A stretch of DNA of 64,000 nt from Cornus controversa (Eukaryota; Streptophyta; Magnoliopsida; Cornales; Cornaceae), in assembly GCA_026545225.1 (NCBI GenBank), contig CM048850.1, positions 5,398,001 to 5,462,000 of the forward strand. Direction: 5' to 3'. A program made the translations under genes and the position numbers. Position 1 is the first letter of the stretch. Each line of letters opens with the position of its first letter. Positions 35,452-49,040 of the stretch are shown piece by piece. The notes beneath the pieces were generated by a model that had not been told where the DNA came from, searched no databases, and saw only the letters and a list, made by a program, of their open reading frames with translations.

Positions 35452-38400
35452 TTAAGTCGGATAGACGGGAGCCGTCAAGTCGATGGACTCTACGTCTCTT
35501 CTTGGCACACATCCTTCCACACAATGCTTCAACCTTTGGCCATTAACTTTCATCAAAGCAATTTCAAACAATTGCTCATCCGGGAATGAGTCTCGAATAG
35601 GTAATGCATCGATCACCGGCTCAAACTGAATCTGAGATAAATGATCCGCAACCACATTCTCCGTCCCCTTTCTGTCTTTTATCTCCAAATCAAATTCTTG
35701 CAGCAATAAAATCCATCGAATAAGACGTGGTTTGGTTTCTTTCTTTGCCAATAAGTGTCTCAATGCTGCATTATCAGAGTAGACAACCACCTTGGACCCC
35801 AATAAATAAGAGCGAAACTTGTCCAAGGCAAACACTACGGCTAGAAGCTCTTTCTCTGTGATTGTATAATTGAGTTGGACATCAAAGAGAGTCTTACTAG
35901 CGTAATAGATGACATATGGCCGTTTCTCTACTCTTTGACCCAACACTGCTCCCACTGCATAATCAGAGGCATCACATATGATTTCAAAAGGTAGAGCCCA
36001 TTTTGGCGATTGCATAATTGGTGCAGAAGATAATAGAGATCAAAGTTTTTCAAAAGCTTGCACACAATCTTCATCAAAGATAAAGGGAACATCTTTAGAT
36101 AACAAATGGCACAATGGTCGAGCCACTTTACTGAAATCCTTGATAAATCTTCTATAGAACCCAGCATGGCCTAAGAAGGATCGAACTTGCCTTACCGAAG
36201 TTGGATGAGGCAGAGTTGCAATTAGGTCGATCTTTGCTTTATCAACTTCGATGCCCCTCTCTGAAACAATATGGCCCAATACAATACCCTCTTCTACCAT
36301 GAAATGGCTCTTCTCCCAACTAAGTACCAAATTACGCTCTCGGCACCTTTGAAGCACAAGTGATAAATTGCTCAAACAGTGTTCGAAGGATGATCCAAAA
36401 ACAGAGAAGTCATCCATGAATACCTCCAAGAATTTTTCCACCATGTCAGAAAAGATGGCCATCATACACCTCTGGAATGTAGCCGGAGCATTACATAATC
36501 CAAAGGGCATACGACGATAAGCAAAAGTACCAAAGAGACAAGTGAAAGTGGTCTTCTCTTGATCCTCTGGATCCATAGCTACTTGATTATAACTAGAGTA
36601 GTCATCCAGAAAGCAATAATAGCTCTGACCAGCTAACCTTTCAAGTATTTGATCAATGAATGGAAGAGGGAAGTGATCCTTCCTTGTCATAGAATTGAGC
36701 TTTCTGTAATCAATGCAAACACGCCAACCTGTGGCAGTACGTTGTGGAACAAGCTCTCCCATAGAGTTAGGGACAATGGTAAGACCAGACTTCTTTGGAA
36801 CCACTTGTGTCGGACTCACCCATGTGCTGTTAGAAATTGGATAAATGATTCCTGCATCAAGTAACTTGACAAACTCTTTCTTTACCACCTCTTTCATGTT
36901 GGGGTTCAGTCGCCTCTGTGCCTCTCTGGTTGGCTTACATCCTTCTTCCAGATGAATTTTGTGCAAGTAAATCGAGGGATCAATGCCCTTAAGATCGGCA
37001 ACACTCCATCCAATTGCTTCACGATGTTGGTATAAAACCTCTACTAAGCTCTTCTCTTGAATTTCTGTCAGATCAGAGGCAATTATAACAGGAAGAGTTT
37101 TCTGTACCCCCAAAAATACATACTTTAATTTGTCAGGCAAAGGCTTCAACTCTAATTCTGGAGGGGACTCCAATGAAGGCACAAGGGGAGTGCTAGAGAG
37201 AAAAGGTAGTGGCTCAATTGGAATTCTCCATGGTGGAGTATTCTGAATATCATCCACTTCCAGCATAGCATGCACTTCTTCACACAACCCTTCATCATTA
37301 ATGTTCTCAAAGTCATAAAGAGACTTACATACCTCCAGGGAGTTTCGAGATATAGAGGATGAAACAAATTCCTCCACACATTCATCAATATCATCCATGC
37401 AGAACACATCACTCTGATCTGGGGGGTGTTGGATAGCATTGAACACATTAAGCTTGACATTCATGTTGTCAAATGAAATATCCACGATCCCCGACCTACA
37501 ATTTATGCAAGCATCAGCAGTAGCTAAGAAAGGTCGACCAAGGATCACTGGAATGTGCCTCTTCGGATTGTGAACCGGCTCAGTGTCATGTACAATAAAA
37601 TCAACAGGAAAGTAGAACTTGTCCACTTTAATGAGCACATCTTCTATGATTCCTCGGGGTTGCTTTGTTGATCTGTCTGCAAATTGCAATACCACTGAGG
37701 TAGGCTTCAATTCTCCCAAGCCCAATTGTAAGTAAACTGAATAGGGTAGCAAATTCACACTTGCACCCAAATCAAGAAGAGCTTTATCCACATGGTGCTC
37801 CCCAATAATGCATGAGATAGTTGGAGCACCAGGATCTTTGTACTTGGGAGGAGTACACTGCTGAATTATTGAACTTACTTGTTGTGGCAGCATCACTTTC
37901 TTTGGCACATAGCTTTTAGAACGCCTTTTCTGAGTGCACAAATCCTTCAAAAATTTAGCATAAGGAGGAATTTGCTTGATGGCATCAAGGAGTGGCAAAT
38001 TAATCTTCACTTGTCGAAACACCTCCATCATGTCATGCAGCTTGTCCCCTTGCTTCCCCAATTTAGATGCTTCTAGGAAACGTTGTGGGAAAGGAGCCTT
38101 GGGCTCATAAGGAATTTCAGCACTTGGACTTGTGGTCACTTTTTCTTCTTCTTTCTTCTCACCCACCTTATTATCAATTATCTTCCCACTTCTCAAAGTG
38201 GTAATAGCTTGGACTTGCTCATGGTGTGGGTTGCTTGTGGAAGCTTGCATCCCTCTTGGATTAGCAATTGGTTGACTAGGGAGCTTCCCTTCTTCTCTTC
38301 TACTTAATGAAGTAGCAAGCTGTCCAAACTGAGATTCCAGTTTGGCAATGGATTGAGAATGCGAGTGCACTAGTTGAACTGTAGATTGTACTGTTGCTGC

Positions 38401-38919
38401 AGTAGCTTGCATTGTCTCTATAAGAGAATCAAGCTTGTCAAATTTAGACAAGGTAAGAGTCAGCTTGTCTTCAATAGTAGAAATTCTTTGGGCCATAGGA
38501 CTTTGTGTTTGATATTGTTGTTGAGGCACAAAAGTCCTAGGTTGATATGATGGTTGCATTGCTGCCCCTTGATTACTGTAAGAAAAACCAGGATGATTCC
38601 TCCATGTGGGATTGTAAGTATTACCTCGTGGAGGATTCATTGGTCCAGTGAAAGTAGCTTGAACTTGCTCATGTTGAATATCAGAAAATTGCCCCACCGA
38701 AGGACAATTGCTCACATTGTGCATAGGACTAGAGCAAAATTCACAAGGGCCTAGTAATGAAGAATTTGAAGCAGAAGGAGTTTGATTGGCAGCCATAATT
38801 GCTGCTACCTTCTGTGCAATTAAATCAATATCAGTTGGCATAGCTTCTGAAGCACCAACCTCAAAAATCCCATCAGTTTTCCTGGTAGTGGCAGGTCTGC
38901 TAGAACGAGTAGAGGACAC
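35452..38919 (-). pseudogene. Athila gag C-terminus, protease, RT and RNase H
   Basis: A knuckle-like CEFCSSPMHNVSNC lies near the start (about residue 58 of the long 959-codon frame). Protease follows with ALLDLGASVNLLPYSVY and VILGRPFLATADACI. RT has WRVCIDYRKLNSMTRKDHFP, the block FLDDYSSYNQV, FGLCNAPATFQRCM and the FMDDF catalytic box. The RNase H part (35452-36015) shows [28 protein letters not shown] and [12 protein letters not shown]. The pieces match Athila pol. The element is recently broken. Confidence 0.93.
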
Positions 38920-38970
38920 ATGTTGTAGAGAGTTGTCACTAAGATTTTCAAATAAGGTCCATGCCTCTTC

Positions 38971-39717
38971 TTAACTCTTCAACATAAAAGTACCTCCACA
39001 CGACGTATCAACCATCTGTCTGTTGGCTTCTGTCAGCCCTTCATGAAAACTCTGCACTAATTGCCACTTAGGAACTTGATGATGAGGACACTTCCTAAGA
39101 AGGTCCTTGAATCTTTCCCATGTCTCATAAAATTGTTCCCCCTCATGTTGGGAGAAACCAGTAATAGCACGTCTGAACTGATTGGTCTTCCCTATTGAAA
39201 AATACTTCTTGAGAAACTCATGTTGCATCTGAGTCCAAGTCGTGATAGAACCAGCCAGTAGAGAATTAAACCAATACTTTGCTTTGTCTTTCAGAGAGAA
39301 TGGAAAAAGTCTCATTCTGAAAGCATCTTCAGATAAGTTGTGAATTTTTGTAGTTGAGCACACTTCAATGAAGTCATCCAGATGCTTGTAAGGGTCTTCT
39401 TGACTCAGCCCAAAATAAGATGGCAGCATCTGAATAATGCTGGACTTGATCTCATAATTCTGTGCTGTGACATTGGGCAGTTGAAAACCTGCTGGTGAGG
39501 TATATGTCTCAGGAACATAGTAGTCCCTCAGCAATCTAGCTCTTTCTCCGTCAACATTAGGAACAAGGTTGTTATTCCTCTCTTCTGCCATGTCTTCAAT
39601 TATTTCTTCCTCTTGCACAATGGTATCAACAGGGATGTTCCTCTGTTGTCTAAGAGTACGTTCAGGTTCAGGATCAAGAGGTATCAAAGGATCAGCTACA
39701 GAACGACGACCTTGCAT
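38971..39717 (-). pseudogene. Athila gag
   Basis: A 248-codon frame opens with MQGRRSVADPL and contains the retrotransposon gag core: YEIKSSIIQMLPSYFGLSQE, then DPYKHLDDFIEVC, FPFSLKDKAKYW and GEQFYETWERFKDLLRKCP. It lies just downstream of the PBS on the minus strand and is followed by the pol frame. Confidence 0.92.
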
Positions 39718-39840
39718 ATATTAGCCAAAAGCACCTGAAAAGAAAACAAAAACAATATTAAAAATAAAATATAAAAATTTCCTAAACTAAAAATTCAATT
39801 AAAACTAATTCTCTAAAATCCAATCAATCAAATAGATAAT

Positions 39841-39857
39841 CCCCGGCAACGGCGCCA
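39841..39857 (-). promoter_or_regulatory. primer-binding site, tRNA-Asp type
   Basis: The minus strand reads TGGCGCCGTTGCCGGGG, complementary to the 3' end of plant tRNA-Asp (GUC). It lies five bases from the 5' LTR. This PBS is usual for Athila. Confidence 0.92.
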
Positions 39858-39862
39858 AAAAT

Positions 39863-41377
39863 TGATTCGTGTGTGAGTGTGACTCAAAAAGTATATCAAT
39901 TAAAATTTTTCATACTTCGCAATAGAACGAATTTCTTGCAGAATAGGGCTATTGAAAGGGGTATCGTACCTCAGGGATTATGGTCTGATAAGTTGGAATA
40001 CGGAATTAATTCTAATAAAATTTAGAAGAAAAGAATTCTGATTTTTAAACTAAATTAATTAAAAAGGAAAATAAAATAAATCAAAGATAAATAAGATAGT
40101 GAAGATAATAGGAGAGAAATCTAGGGTGTTTGACTTCACCACTAACTCCACAATCAATGGTCAATTGAATCAACTATAGGGGAATTACATCATGCATAAG
40201 AGGTGTCGGTGGCTACAAGCTCACCTTCATCCGTCAAGAAGATAACATATGATTAAGGCTAAGCCATGGACTATCTTCGATTGGCATGGGCCATCTGCCT
40301 AACTACTCTAATCTAGGGTGCAGTATGGTTCATCTTCTCTAGGCATAATCCATCAAAGCTCATAACAATATATTCAGTGATTACCATTGTGTAATAATCT
40401 CTCTCATGATCACAGAAAACAAAAGAGATTGAGTTCAATAACAACAACTAAATATCTAAGACAAGATAAGAAATCATTGAGATTGAATTTACAAGACTTT
40501 TATTGCTCAATTCTATAATAAGAATCCTCTGAATTACACAATCTATGCATGTATATAAAGGTCCCCAATAATTAAAACAATCAAACCATTGATGCTTTGT
40601 TAGGGCTACATCAAAATCCTAGTGGATGAACTAGCCGTTCATGGTAGAAGAAGAAGCTTCAACTGTTGAGGAAGAAGACATCATCTTTCTGAATTACGCT
40701 TCTGACTTTGTTCTCCAATGGCTTTGCAATATGTTTCTGTTCTCTTCTCAGCCCTCTCCAAGCTCTGTTCTCTCTATGTAATCTCTCCCCCCAATTCAGC
40801 CTCCAAGTCTTCACTTTATTCCCCAAGAGAATACACCAAAGTCCTAATCCAATTAGGAATAAATTAGGGTTTCCCGCAGCACTAATCAGGTGGATTTTTC
40901 GTGCTGACTTCGGCCTAACTTTTGACCCACTAGAAGTCCGATTTACGGAATTTTCGTGAAATACAAAAGTGTGCAGAATCAAATTTCATTCAACTCCACG
41001 AGAGAATTATGTCGATTTGAGGCTCGAAAATAAGACTTCTGGTCTGTTTTCCAAAACGGGATTAAGACTGTATTATGCGCAGATTTGGGCTTCAAGCCCG
41101 AAACCTTCTTAAGCAGTTGTAATTCTCTTGGACCTCTTTCTTGGAGTGAATTGAGTTGAAATAAATGATTGAGTGAATCTCCTTGATGTAGGCTTCATCT
41201 CACCATCTTGGATGTCTTCTTTAAAAGCCCAAAAGCTTGGTTTTAACTGAAATAATCATTAAGGCCCTGAAAATACAGAAAACACTAAAACAAAGTAAAA
41301 TAACAAAATAATCTATCACTAAGAGAATAAAATACATAAGTTAGGAGGCTAGAATGCGTAACATTCAACGCCTATCA
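39863..41377 (-). repeat. Athila 5' LTR
   Basis: It has the same 1,515-bp length and TG...CA ends as 30203-31717, with about 24 differences by eye, mostly transitions. The target repeat GCAAG follows at 41378-41382. Confidence 0.95.
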
Positions 41378-41382
41378 GCAAG

Positions 41383-43211
41383 TTTGGCTATAATATTCAA
41401 ACATATTGACACAATTGTTTATAGAGGAAAACCCTAGGATGGGGTAAAAAACCTCTTCGAACTGAGCTCCACTATGTCAAAAAGGGTAGTACAAAAATCT
41501 TCCAATCACTCACCCAACTCACCATATAATCACTACAACTCTCAACCCAGTTCACAAGCTACCTAGGCCTGAACCACTCTCACCAATTCTAAGTACACCC
41601 TTAAAGTGTAACTACAACAGACTTGTAGTTGATTACTTTTTCAATGAACCACGTTCTTAGCTTCTTGAATAACCATTCAACTTAGAATTCACTTTAAATA
41701 ATGGTCCGTGTATTTCTCCATGTTCTCAAAATGGACACGACTGCAACTAGAGTAGAAATTAGTAGCTCAAGTAGTTCAAAATGTAGAGAACATTAACTCA
41801 ATTAAGCATTAACATTTTAAGACAAACAAATAAACAATTTAATTTAACACAAGCAGCTCACTAATTCAGCAAATTTGAAACGCAAAATCAGCAACATAAA
41901 TCAGCACAAAAATTAAGGATGCATGTATAGTAATTAACACTCAAAGAAACTAAAGTCAGCACATATTTTCAGCAAATAGAATCTTAAGTAACAAGGTTTT
42001 GTTTTACCATATACTCAAAAGTATTTTAGAAATAGAGAAATCAAACTTCCAATTTCAGTTTCAGATTCAGCAATTGCATATAAAATGAACATATTTTAGA
42101 TCAGATTTCTGTATAAGTAAAACAAATTGCTGCAACATACAATATCATAAATTAAAAACAGATTTTAGCATATAGAGTTTCAGAACAAATTTCTGCAAAA
42201 ATGAAAATAGATTTCTTTTGAAATACAAGAAAATAGTGTCATAAACACATACTTTCAGAATGCAAGAACAGGATATCATAAACACATACTTTCAAAATGC
42301 AAGAACAGGATATCATAAACACAACTTTTTAAATAATAGAACATATATTGCTTTCATGTGATACACCCAAGTAAGAGAGAGAGATAAAGTAAAGAAGTTC
42401 ATTCTGTCTATCTATGACAATCGAAACTCAACAACAATGAAACTATGACAACTGAAACTCATAAACACTGGTACGATGAAACTAAAATATACCAAGAAGA
42501 ATCGTTATGAGATGAAACCATGAGAGATGAACAAACCAACAACGAAGACAAAACAGAATAGCTCTATTAATTTTGGCGATGAGGCTGGTTCAAAAACCCT
42601 ATTGATATCGTCATCGAAGCTGATCTCAAGGTTGTATTGAAGCTGTCGACGTGGCTGATTTCAGAACCATGTGAAAGCCATCGATGAAGATGATGGAATA
42701 GAAACATGGGCTCGATTGGTAGCCATAGGCTTCTCTCAACCTCACTTTATTCAAGCACACAACCAAGAGAAGGCCATGGAAGCTCCTCACTCTTCTCCCT
42801 CTTTCTCTCTCTGTATCATTTTCTCTCTCTATCTATTCTCTCTCTCTCTCTTGATTTCCTTTTCTTTTTTTTTCGGCTGCCTTGTTAAAGAACTGAGAAT
42901 AATGATATATATATATATATATATCATCTTTTTCTTTTTCTTTTAATATTATATAAATTATATTGAAACAATGAGAAACCCTAGTAACTTTTAATTCCCA
43001 AATTGCCCTAACAAAAATTTCCAATTTATCCTCTTGAAGAATTTAACCGAATTACCCTTGCAATTAGGTTAGTGCAAATACATGGAAAAAATATAATAGA
43101 GCAAGACAATTAATTAAATCATAAAATTATGTGAAATGACACTAATGCCCCTATAGATCGTTTTGACATTAAAATTTAGAAAAATATGTTCATGGGCTTT
43201 CCGGACCATCA
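41383..43211 (-). repeat. 3' LTR region of a second copia element
   Basis: The inner edge at 43211 is set by the adjacent polypurine tract (minus strand CAAAAGGGGGAGAT, 43212-43225) and a TGATGGTCCGG start. The far end was not found. The phrase ACCCCATCCTAGGGTTTTCC on the minus strand near 41430 is typical of U5 in plant copia LTRs. The Athila element inserted at its left side, so the LTR may continue left of 30198. An AT microsatellite lies at 42903-42924. Confidence 0.6.
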
Positions 43212-43369
43212 ATCTCCCCCTTTTGCCTTTTAATGTCAAAAACCTAACCTCTTACCCTAACTTCTTTCTCCTCCTTTTTGACAATGAAAGTCAGAAGGTT
43301 AGTACAATAGAGAACTAATGGGGAGGAAGGGCAAGACCTAAGGTAGTGTAGAGAGTCTCAAATCTTGTC

Positions 43370-44880
43370 GAAGGCAAGGATTTGGTCATAATATCTACTA
43401 ATAGTGCCTCAGTATTGATATACTCGATGAATATATTGCCTTTTTGCATATTGTCCCTTAAGAAGTGATACTTGATGTCTATGTGTTTGTTTCAAATATG
43501 TAAAGTGTGGTTCTTACTAATAGCAATTGCAGTTTGATTATCACAGAAAATGGTAGTAGGAGTAAAAAATTCAATGCCTAGATCTGTGAATGTGGTTCTC
43601 ATCCATAATGCCTGAGAGTAAGTTTGTGTAGCTGAAATGTATTCAACTTCTGAGGTGGAGAGAGACATAGAAGGTTGTTTCTTATTAAGCCATGAAATTA
43701 CATTATTTGCAACATGTAACAACATCCTAATGTGCTTTTTCTATCAATTTGTGAACCACTCCAATTGGCATCTAAGAAGGCCACAAGTTACAACAGTGAA
43801 GAAGGAGGATAATGCAGTCCGAGTCTAGTGGTGCCTTTAATATATCTAAGGATCCTTTTGACAGCTTTCAAATGTGAGACTCTAGGATCGGTCTGAAATC
43901 TTACAACTAAGCCAACTGTAAACATAATATCAAGTCTTGATGTAGTAAGGTATAGAAGGCTTACTATCATGGACCGGTAAAGTGTATTATCAATGGGGTT
44001 AATAGTACATTCTTTGGACAATTTTTTAGTGACACACATGGGAGTAGACATTGGTTTAGAATCATCTATGTTAAATTTTTTTCAGAATTTCTTTTGCATA
44101 CTTCTTTTGATATATGAATATTCCTTTAGCATGTTGAATGATTTGAAGTCCTAAGAAGTATTTCAAAGTGCCTACCATTGACATCTCAAATTTAGATTGC
44201 ATAAGTACAGCAAATTGTGTGGTTTGACTCGAGTGTGAACCATAAAACATGATATCATCCACATAAATTTGCAAAATTAAAAAGTTTAAGTTTGAGTGCC
44301 TGACATAGAGTGTGTCGTCGAACTTTCTTCTTTGGAAACCTTGTTCAATAAAAAATGAGTGAAGTTTCCTCTAATAGATCATTATTTAGAAAAGTAGACT
44401 TGACATCCATCTGATAGATCATTACTCTCTTGTAGCATACAAAGAAGAGAAGAATTCGGATGAACTCTAATCGAGCAACTGGAGCAAAAGTCTCGTCATA
44501 ATCCAATCTAGCAATTTGAGTAAATCCTTTACAGACCAATCAAACTTTGTTTTTGAGGACGGTTCCTTTTTCATTCATCTTGTTTCGGAAGATCCACTTG
44601 GAACCAATAACATTCTTGTTTGTTGGCTTAGGCATAAGAATCCAGGTATCATTCTTCTTAATTTGCTACATTTCCTCCTTTATTGCAGTTATCCAATCGG
44701 GATCATCCTTTTCTTCTAAGTAGTTCTTTGGTTCAATAGATGATAGCATAGCAAAGTGACTATGCTCATCCTTAGCTACAAGTGGTAATATCTTATTCTT
44801 TGCTCTTGTGAGAGCCCTTCCTTAATTGTTTCCCATAATGTTTTCTTGTTGGACTTCCTTTTATAAATTCGAATATCAAG
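43370..44880 (-). pseudogene. copia RT and RNase H remnants
   Basis: RT pieces include IGSKWIFRNKMNEKGTVLKN, then GFTQIARLDYDETFAPVARL, then QIYVDDIMFYGS with the YVDD box, then YFLGLQIIQHAKGIFI. RNase H shows STSEVEYISATQTYSQALWM and FCDNQTAIAISKNHTLH, ending in DIMTKSLPSTRFE-like sequence near 43380. Upstream pol parts and gag were not found. It is a broken fossil with several breaks. Confidence 0.88.
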
Positions 44881-45804
44881 GTTCTCTTCTCTATTCTTCA
44901 ATAGTAGTAGATGATCCTTTCTTCAAATTTTCATGTAGTTACGATCCATCATAATGAGAATTATGATCAATCGTAATTTTCCAAACAAAAATCCTGATAT
45001 TTTCATACTTGTCCATTTAACGTTGAAATTCCATTCCTTGACATACATGCATTCTCAATGATCCTACACACATATAATATGATGCATAACATGTGTATAA
45101 TAATAATTCCATAAACACATCATCATGGTGAACTCATGTCCATTATACACACATTGAACCAAAACTAAATACATAAGTAAAATCCTTCATACCAAACATA
45201 ACATAAAATAATTAATTATGTTTAAACTAGCCAACATGTAATTAATAATAATAATAATTTGGGGGCTCTACATGCCATGTCCATTAGGGCATCAGTAGAG
45301 CTACCAATTGGCTAAGGAACTTCCTCCTCATCCTCCTCCTCACCGGTAGTGACTAATTTAGAGTTCCATAGCTTTGGTGGCATCTTGCAATCCTTTTAGC
45401 ACTTCTGACCCTATCGAGCATGCCAAAATATGTTCATCTATAAAATTGGCTTGATAGACCGATTAGATCAACGTATGATGCGTGCGTGCCAGAGTCGTTT
45501 AATCAAGTATCTTTTATGAGAACAATGTAGGATCATGCGATTATTTTAGGGAGAGAGAATGCAAACTCCTCATATGATTCGTTTTTGCTTTAATGAAGAT
45601 GACTTTTAAAAGAATTGCAATAGACTGGAAAGGAAAGAAGGTTGATTTAAAAGACAAGGCAAGGAAATTAAAAGACTGGAAATTAAATGTGCAGGGAAAG
45701 TAAATTGACATGAAAAGTAAAGATTCTGGAAAGAGAAATGATGGTAAAAGAAATTCCATTCAAAGATAAATTATGGGAAAAATTAATGACATTGAATAAG
45801 AGTT
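44881..45804. other. unassigned, possible LTR fragment
   Basis: No coding region was recognised. A short AAT run (45238-45260) and an acidic-protein-like CCTCCTCATCCTCC run (45322-45345) are the only landmarks. It probably consists of LTR debris between the copia remnant and repeat A. Confidence 0.3.
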
Positions 45805-46619
45805 GTGTTGGTCCGAAACCCTTAGTACATAGTCCTACATCACTTATTTATAGAAAATTAAAAGACTAACTAACTTCCTAAAATTGAGAAACAATATAAA
45901 AATAAAAAATAATAATAAAGATATAAACACATATCAGTTCACATCCAAGTCTTCACGTGCCTTCAATTCCCATTACTTTAGCACATTGATTTGAGCCTTC
46001 ATTAGAGTCACAATCCCACTAATATTCATCTTGTTGCCAATACATATCCCTTTCAAACTTGATTATCCAAAACTACAATCCACATGCACCAAACTTGATA
46101 GAGTCCTTGTTGAATTTGTATCCTTACTCTTATCTAATCTTTATCTAGGCATTTATCTCAACAAAACTCTTAGCCCTTGGTATGTTACGCATCACAATTT
46201 CCTAGTTCATAGCCATACCAACTTAGAGCAACTCCCATAGCTTGCCTAAATTTGCTTCTCCAAATTCAAATTTTGTGCAGCCACATTAGCATTTAAGCCA
46301 GTCACATCAGCGTGTTAGGATCTCTAGAATTTGACTCCACAATAGCTTCTCCAGATTCTGCTAGCCAAAAATAATAATATTTTAATAAAAAATATTAATT
46401 AAAATTTAATTTAATTAATTATTTTTTATCTATTTACTAACGGCTATATTTCAAATGACTATATTCCTAATGGCTTTATTTCCAATGGGCTATATTCCTA
46501 ACGACTATATTTTTCATCTTATATAAATACTAATTTTTTTCATTTATAAAATCATCACTCATTCATCTCTTTCATTCTTCTAAAGTTCATTCTCCATCTC
46601 CTTAACTCTCGAATTTTCA

Positions 46620-46920
46620 ATGGCTTCATCATCACGACCTTTGCCAGATTCTAATTCTCCACATTCTTCGTCATCTTCCTCATTAATAGATCTTGACACA
46701 TTACTTAAAGAGTATCTAGATGCCTACAAATTGATTCTGAATTGCACGACAATAGAGATTAGAGCAAGTCTTTCAACCAACTTAGAGGTGGTTGGTTCAT
46801 TGTGACCGAGAAGGAAGCCACCATTGGCTAATGAAAGATTACTTTGACGAGAATTGCATATATAAAACTAAGCAATTTCACAGACAATTCAGGATGCGAT
46901 GAGAACTATTTCTTCAAAAT
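46620..46920 (+). pseudogene. Harbinger transposase, N-terminal remnant
   Basis: The start ATG opens MASSSRPLPDSNSPHSSSSS, a Ser-rich leader usual for plant Harbinger transposases. The first frame ends at 46805. The conserved block follows in another frame: DREGSHHWLMKDYFDENCIY, then FHRQFRMR, then a TGA in place of an Arg codon, then ELFLQN. Related plant proteins read like DYFAENPVY...FRRRFRMRRELFL, so a frameshift and a stop are visible. Similarity ends near 46920, where the LTR-derived block begins. The DDE catalytic core is absent from this piece. Confidence 0.82.
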
Positions 46921-47634
46921 TTGTCTCTTTTTGGCATTCTAAGTCCATTCAACCACCTAATTCACTCATACAACATTCAATTAACATGCTAAAGCTATTG
47001 GCATCATTCACAAACCAAAATTCAAGTCCTCTCCCAAAATCATGTCTCAAAACCATAATTCTCGCCATTTTCATTCATCAACTCATGTATACATACATTC
47101 CATACTCCATTTACTCAAAATGTCCAAGCATAAAGTCATAACTCAAGAGGAAAATGGTTTTGTAATCCCATACATCTCAAAAAATACATTTGACTCAAAA
47201 GGTACATATCATCCATAAGTTCATAGTCATTACAAGAATTCATACATAAGGTTCCAATGCTACAAATTCTACCATGACTATAATTAGATCATTACAGTGC
47301 CACAAACTAGTACGGATAGCCATAATATAAACAATATCCAAAATATAGCAAAATGTTACTAGAGTTCCACTTGGACACTTAAGTCCCTTCTGTCATTAGC
47401 GTCTTCTCAATGAAAAGAGTTTAGAAGAAAGGGGTGAGCACCACGATGACTTAGTAGAGATACCCCAACCCACCTAAGTGCCGACCCAACACCGACTTAC
47501 ATGAATGCATGTCACTACATAACACGTATCATCCCATATATATTGTAACGCCCCGATCCCCGACTCCCGGGAAACCGGAGGTTAACCTGCCCATTAGTCC
47601 CAATGGACCATTTTGACCCTTTATAAAGTATCAT

Positions 47635-47646
47635 GCTCTGATACCA
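47635..47646 (-). promoter_or_regulatory. primer-binding site, initiator Met tRNA type
   Basis: The minus strand TGGTATCAGAGC is the standard plant initiator-Met PBS, three bases from the LTR edge at 47650. It proves that the 4-kb sequence is an LTR and gives its orientation. Confidence 0.88.
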
Positions 47647-48754
47647 TCCTGTCAAGCCCCGATTCCCGAGGCCCAAAAACCGAGGTGTGAACTCCGTGAG
47701 ATCGCCCTCACGACATAACTATCGCCTGATCATGCAACCTCAATTTCCTATTATTTTCATGAAAATCGGGCATGACCCATTCTAAATAATCAGCTCCTGG
47801 CATGTTATACCTGCTTTACAATTCATATGGACACTTCTGGGCACGTGTCCCCCCAGCATTTATATCTAACAAAAAAAAATGGACACTTCTAGGCACGTGT
47901 CCCCCCAGCATTTCTACAACATGCATAATACGGTCAAAAATACATATCTCAGTCCTTGAATATCCGTATTATATACATACATCACAAGAATAAAATACAT
48001 CTAAAGGACTGAATCAACATAATCTCCTCATACATTTAATCCAAATGTACAACATTCATCTACTATCCTGAATCTAAATCAGATTCTAAGGAGACTAATC
48101 ACTACCTCTGCAACCGGTGCTGTCAGTCCCCTAACTAACTCCAAAACCAGCAACACCTGCAAAACCTAGGAGGGGGTGAACTCAAAGGCCCAACAAGGTA
48201 TGTAGAACCATACTATCACCGCTGCAGCAGGTCGATCCTCACATATTCTCAAAAATATACATGCACTTAAATATATCACAATATTTAAGACCATGCTCTA
48301 CCTAGCATGCATGAACCAACGATGTATACGGCTACTCTAGCACATATGAACATACATAATCCACAACACATGATTTTAGAAATCATTTTCAACATGCTTA
48401 AAAGCGGTAAACATCAGGCAATAATATGTATATAGAACATATATATCAACACATTTACATAAATGATGTAAATCAACTACCGCATCTCCTACTCGTCAAG
48501 TAGCACATCTCAATTGCAATATAGATGCATTTAAACCGTACAATTGCTCAAAAGCAATGAACATCCAACATATGTCATGTCCATTCATAAGCAACGCATA
48601 TATATATAAGAATATGTTAAATACATAGCATGCTTCGTGATAGATAATGTAAGCAAGTTCACCCACTCGTCCCTCTCCCGGACTCAACCCGATACCCTAA
48701 CATGATTCTCAACCAATCATGTGACCTGAGACACTTCTCACACAATCTCAACAC

Positions 48755-49040
48755 CACCACCGAGTAAGTCACATACTCCGAGGTGGTTAAGTGGCTTCGG
48801 GATTCCTCATCGAGTAAATCACATACTCCAAGGTGATTGGATGGTCCCGGAATACATCACCGAGTAAGTCACATACTCCAAGGTGGTTAGATAGTTTCAG
48901 AATACATCACCGAGTAAATCACATACTCCAAGGTGGTTAGATAGCTTTGGGATCCCTCACCGAGTAACTCACATACTCCAAGGCAATTGGATAGTCCCGG
49001 AATACATCACCGAGTAAGTCACATACTCCAAGGTGGTTAG
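48755..49040 (-). repeat. tandem hairpin array, inverted copy
   Basis: About six units of 50-60 bp with CACCGAGTAA, then GTCACATACTCC, then AGGTGGTTAGATAG. Each unit can fold through CACC/GGTG and GAGTA/TACTC. It is homologous to 16960-17370. Confidence 0.8.

Larger units (their letters stand above)
30203..41377 (-). mobile_element. complete-length Athila element, GCAAG duplication
   Basis: Two 1,515-bp LTRs in direct orientation bound it (30203-31717 and 39863-41377). GCAAG flanks both sides (30198-30202 and 41378-41382). The minus-strand order is 5' LTR, tRNA-Asp PBS, gag, protease, RT, RNase H, env-like region, non-coding 3' part, polypurine tract, 3' LTR. The Asp PBS and the env-like region identify the Athila lineage. 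By eye the LTRs differ at about 24 sites (about 1.6 percent). At usual plant rates that is of the order of one million years or less. Reading frames are long but not all whole; I see a few breaks, so it looks recently broken. Confidence 0.95.

Noticed and set aside
39841-39857. tRNA-Asp-like sequence
   Set aside because: It matches only the 3' end of tRNA-Asp and is the element's PBS, not a tRNA gene. No tRNA or rRNA gene was seen in the window.
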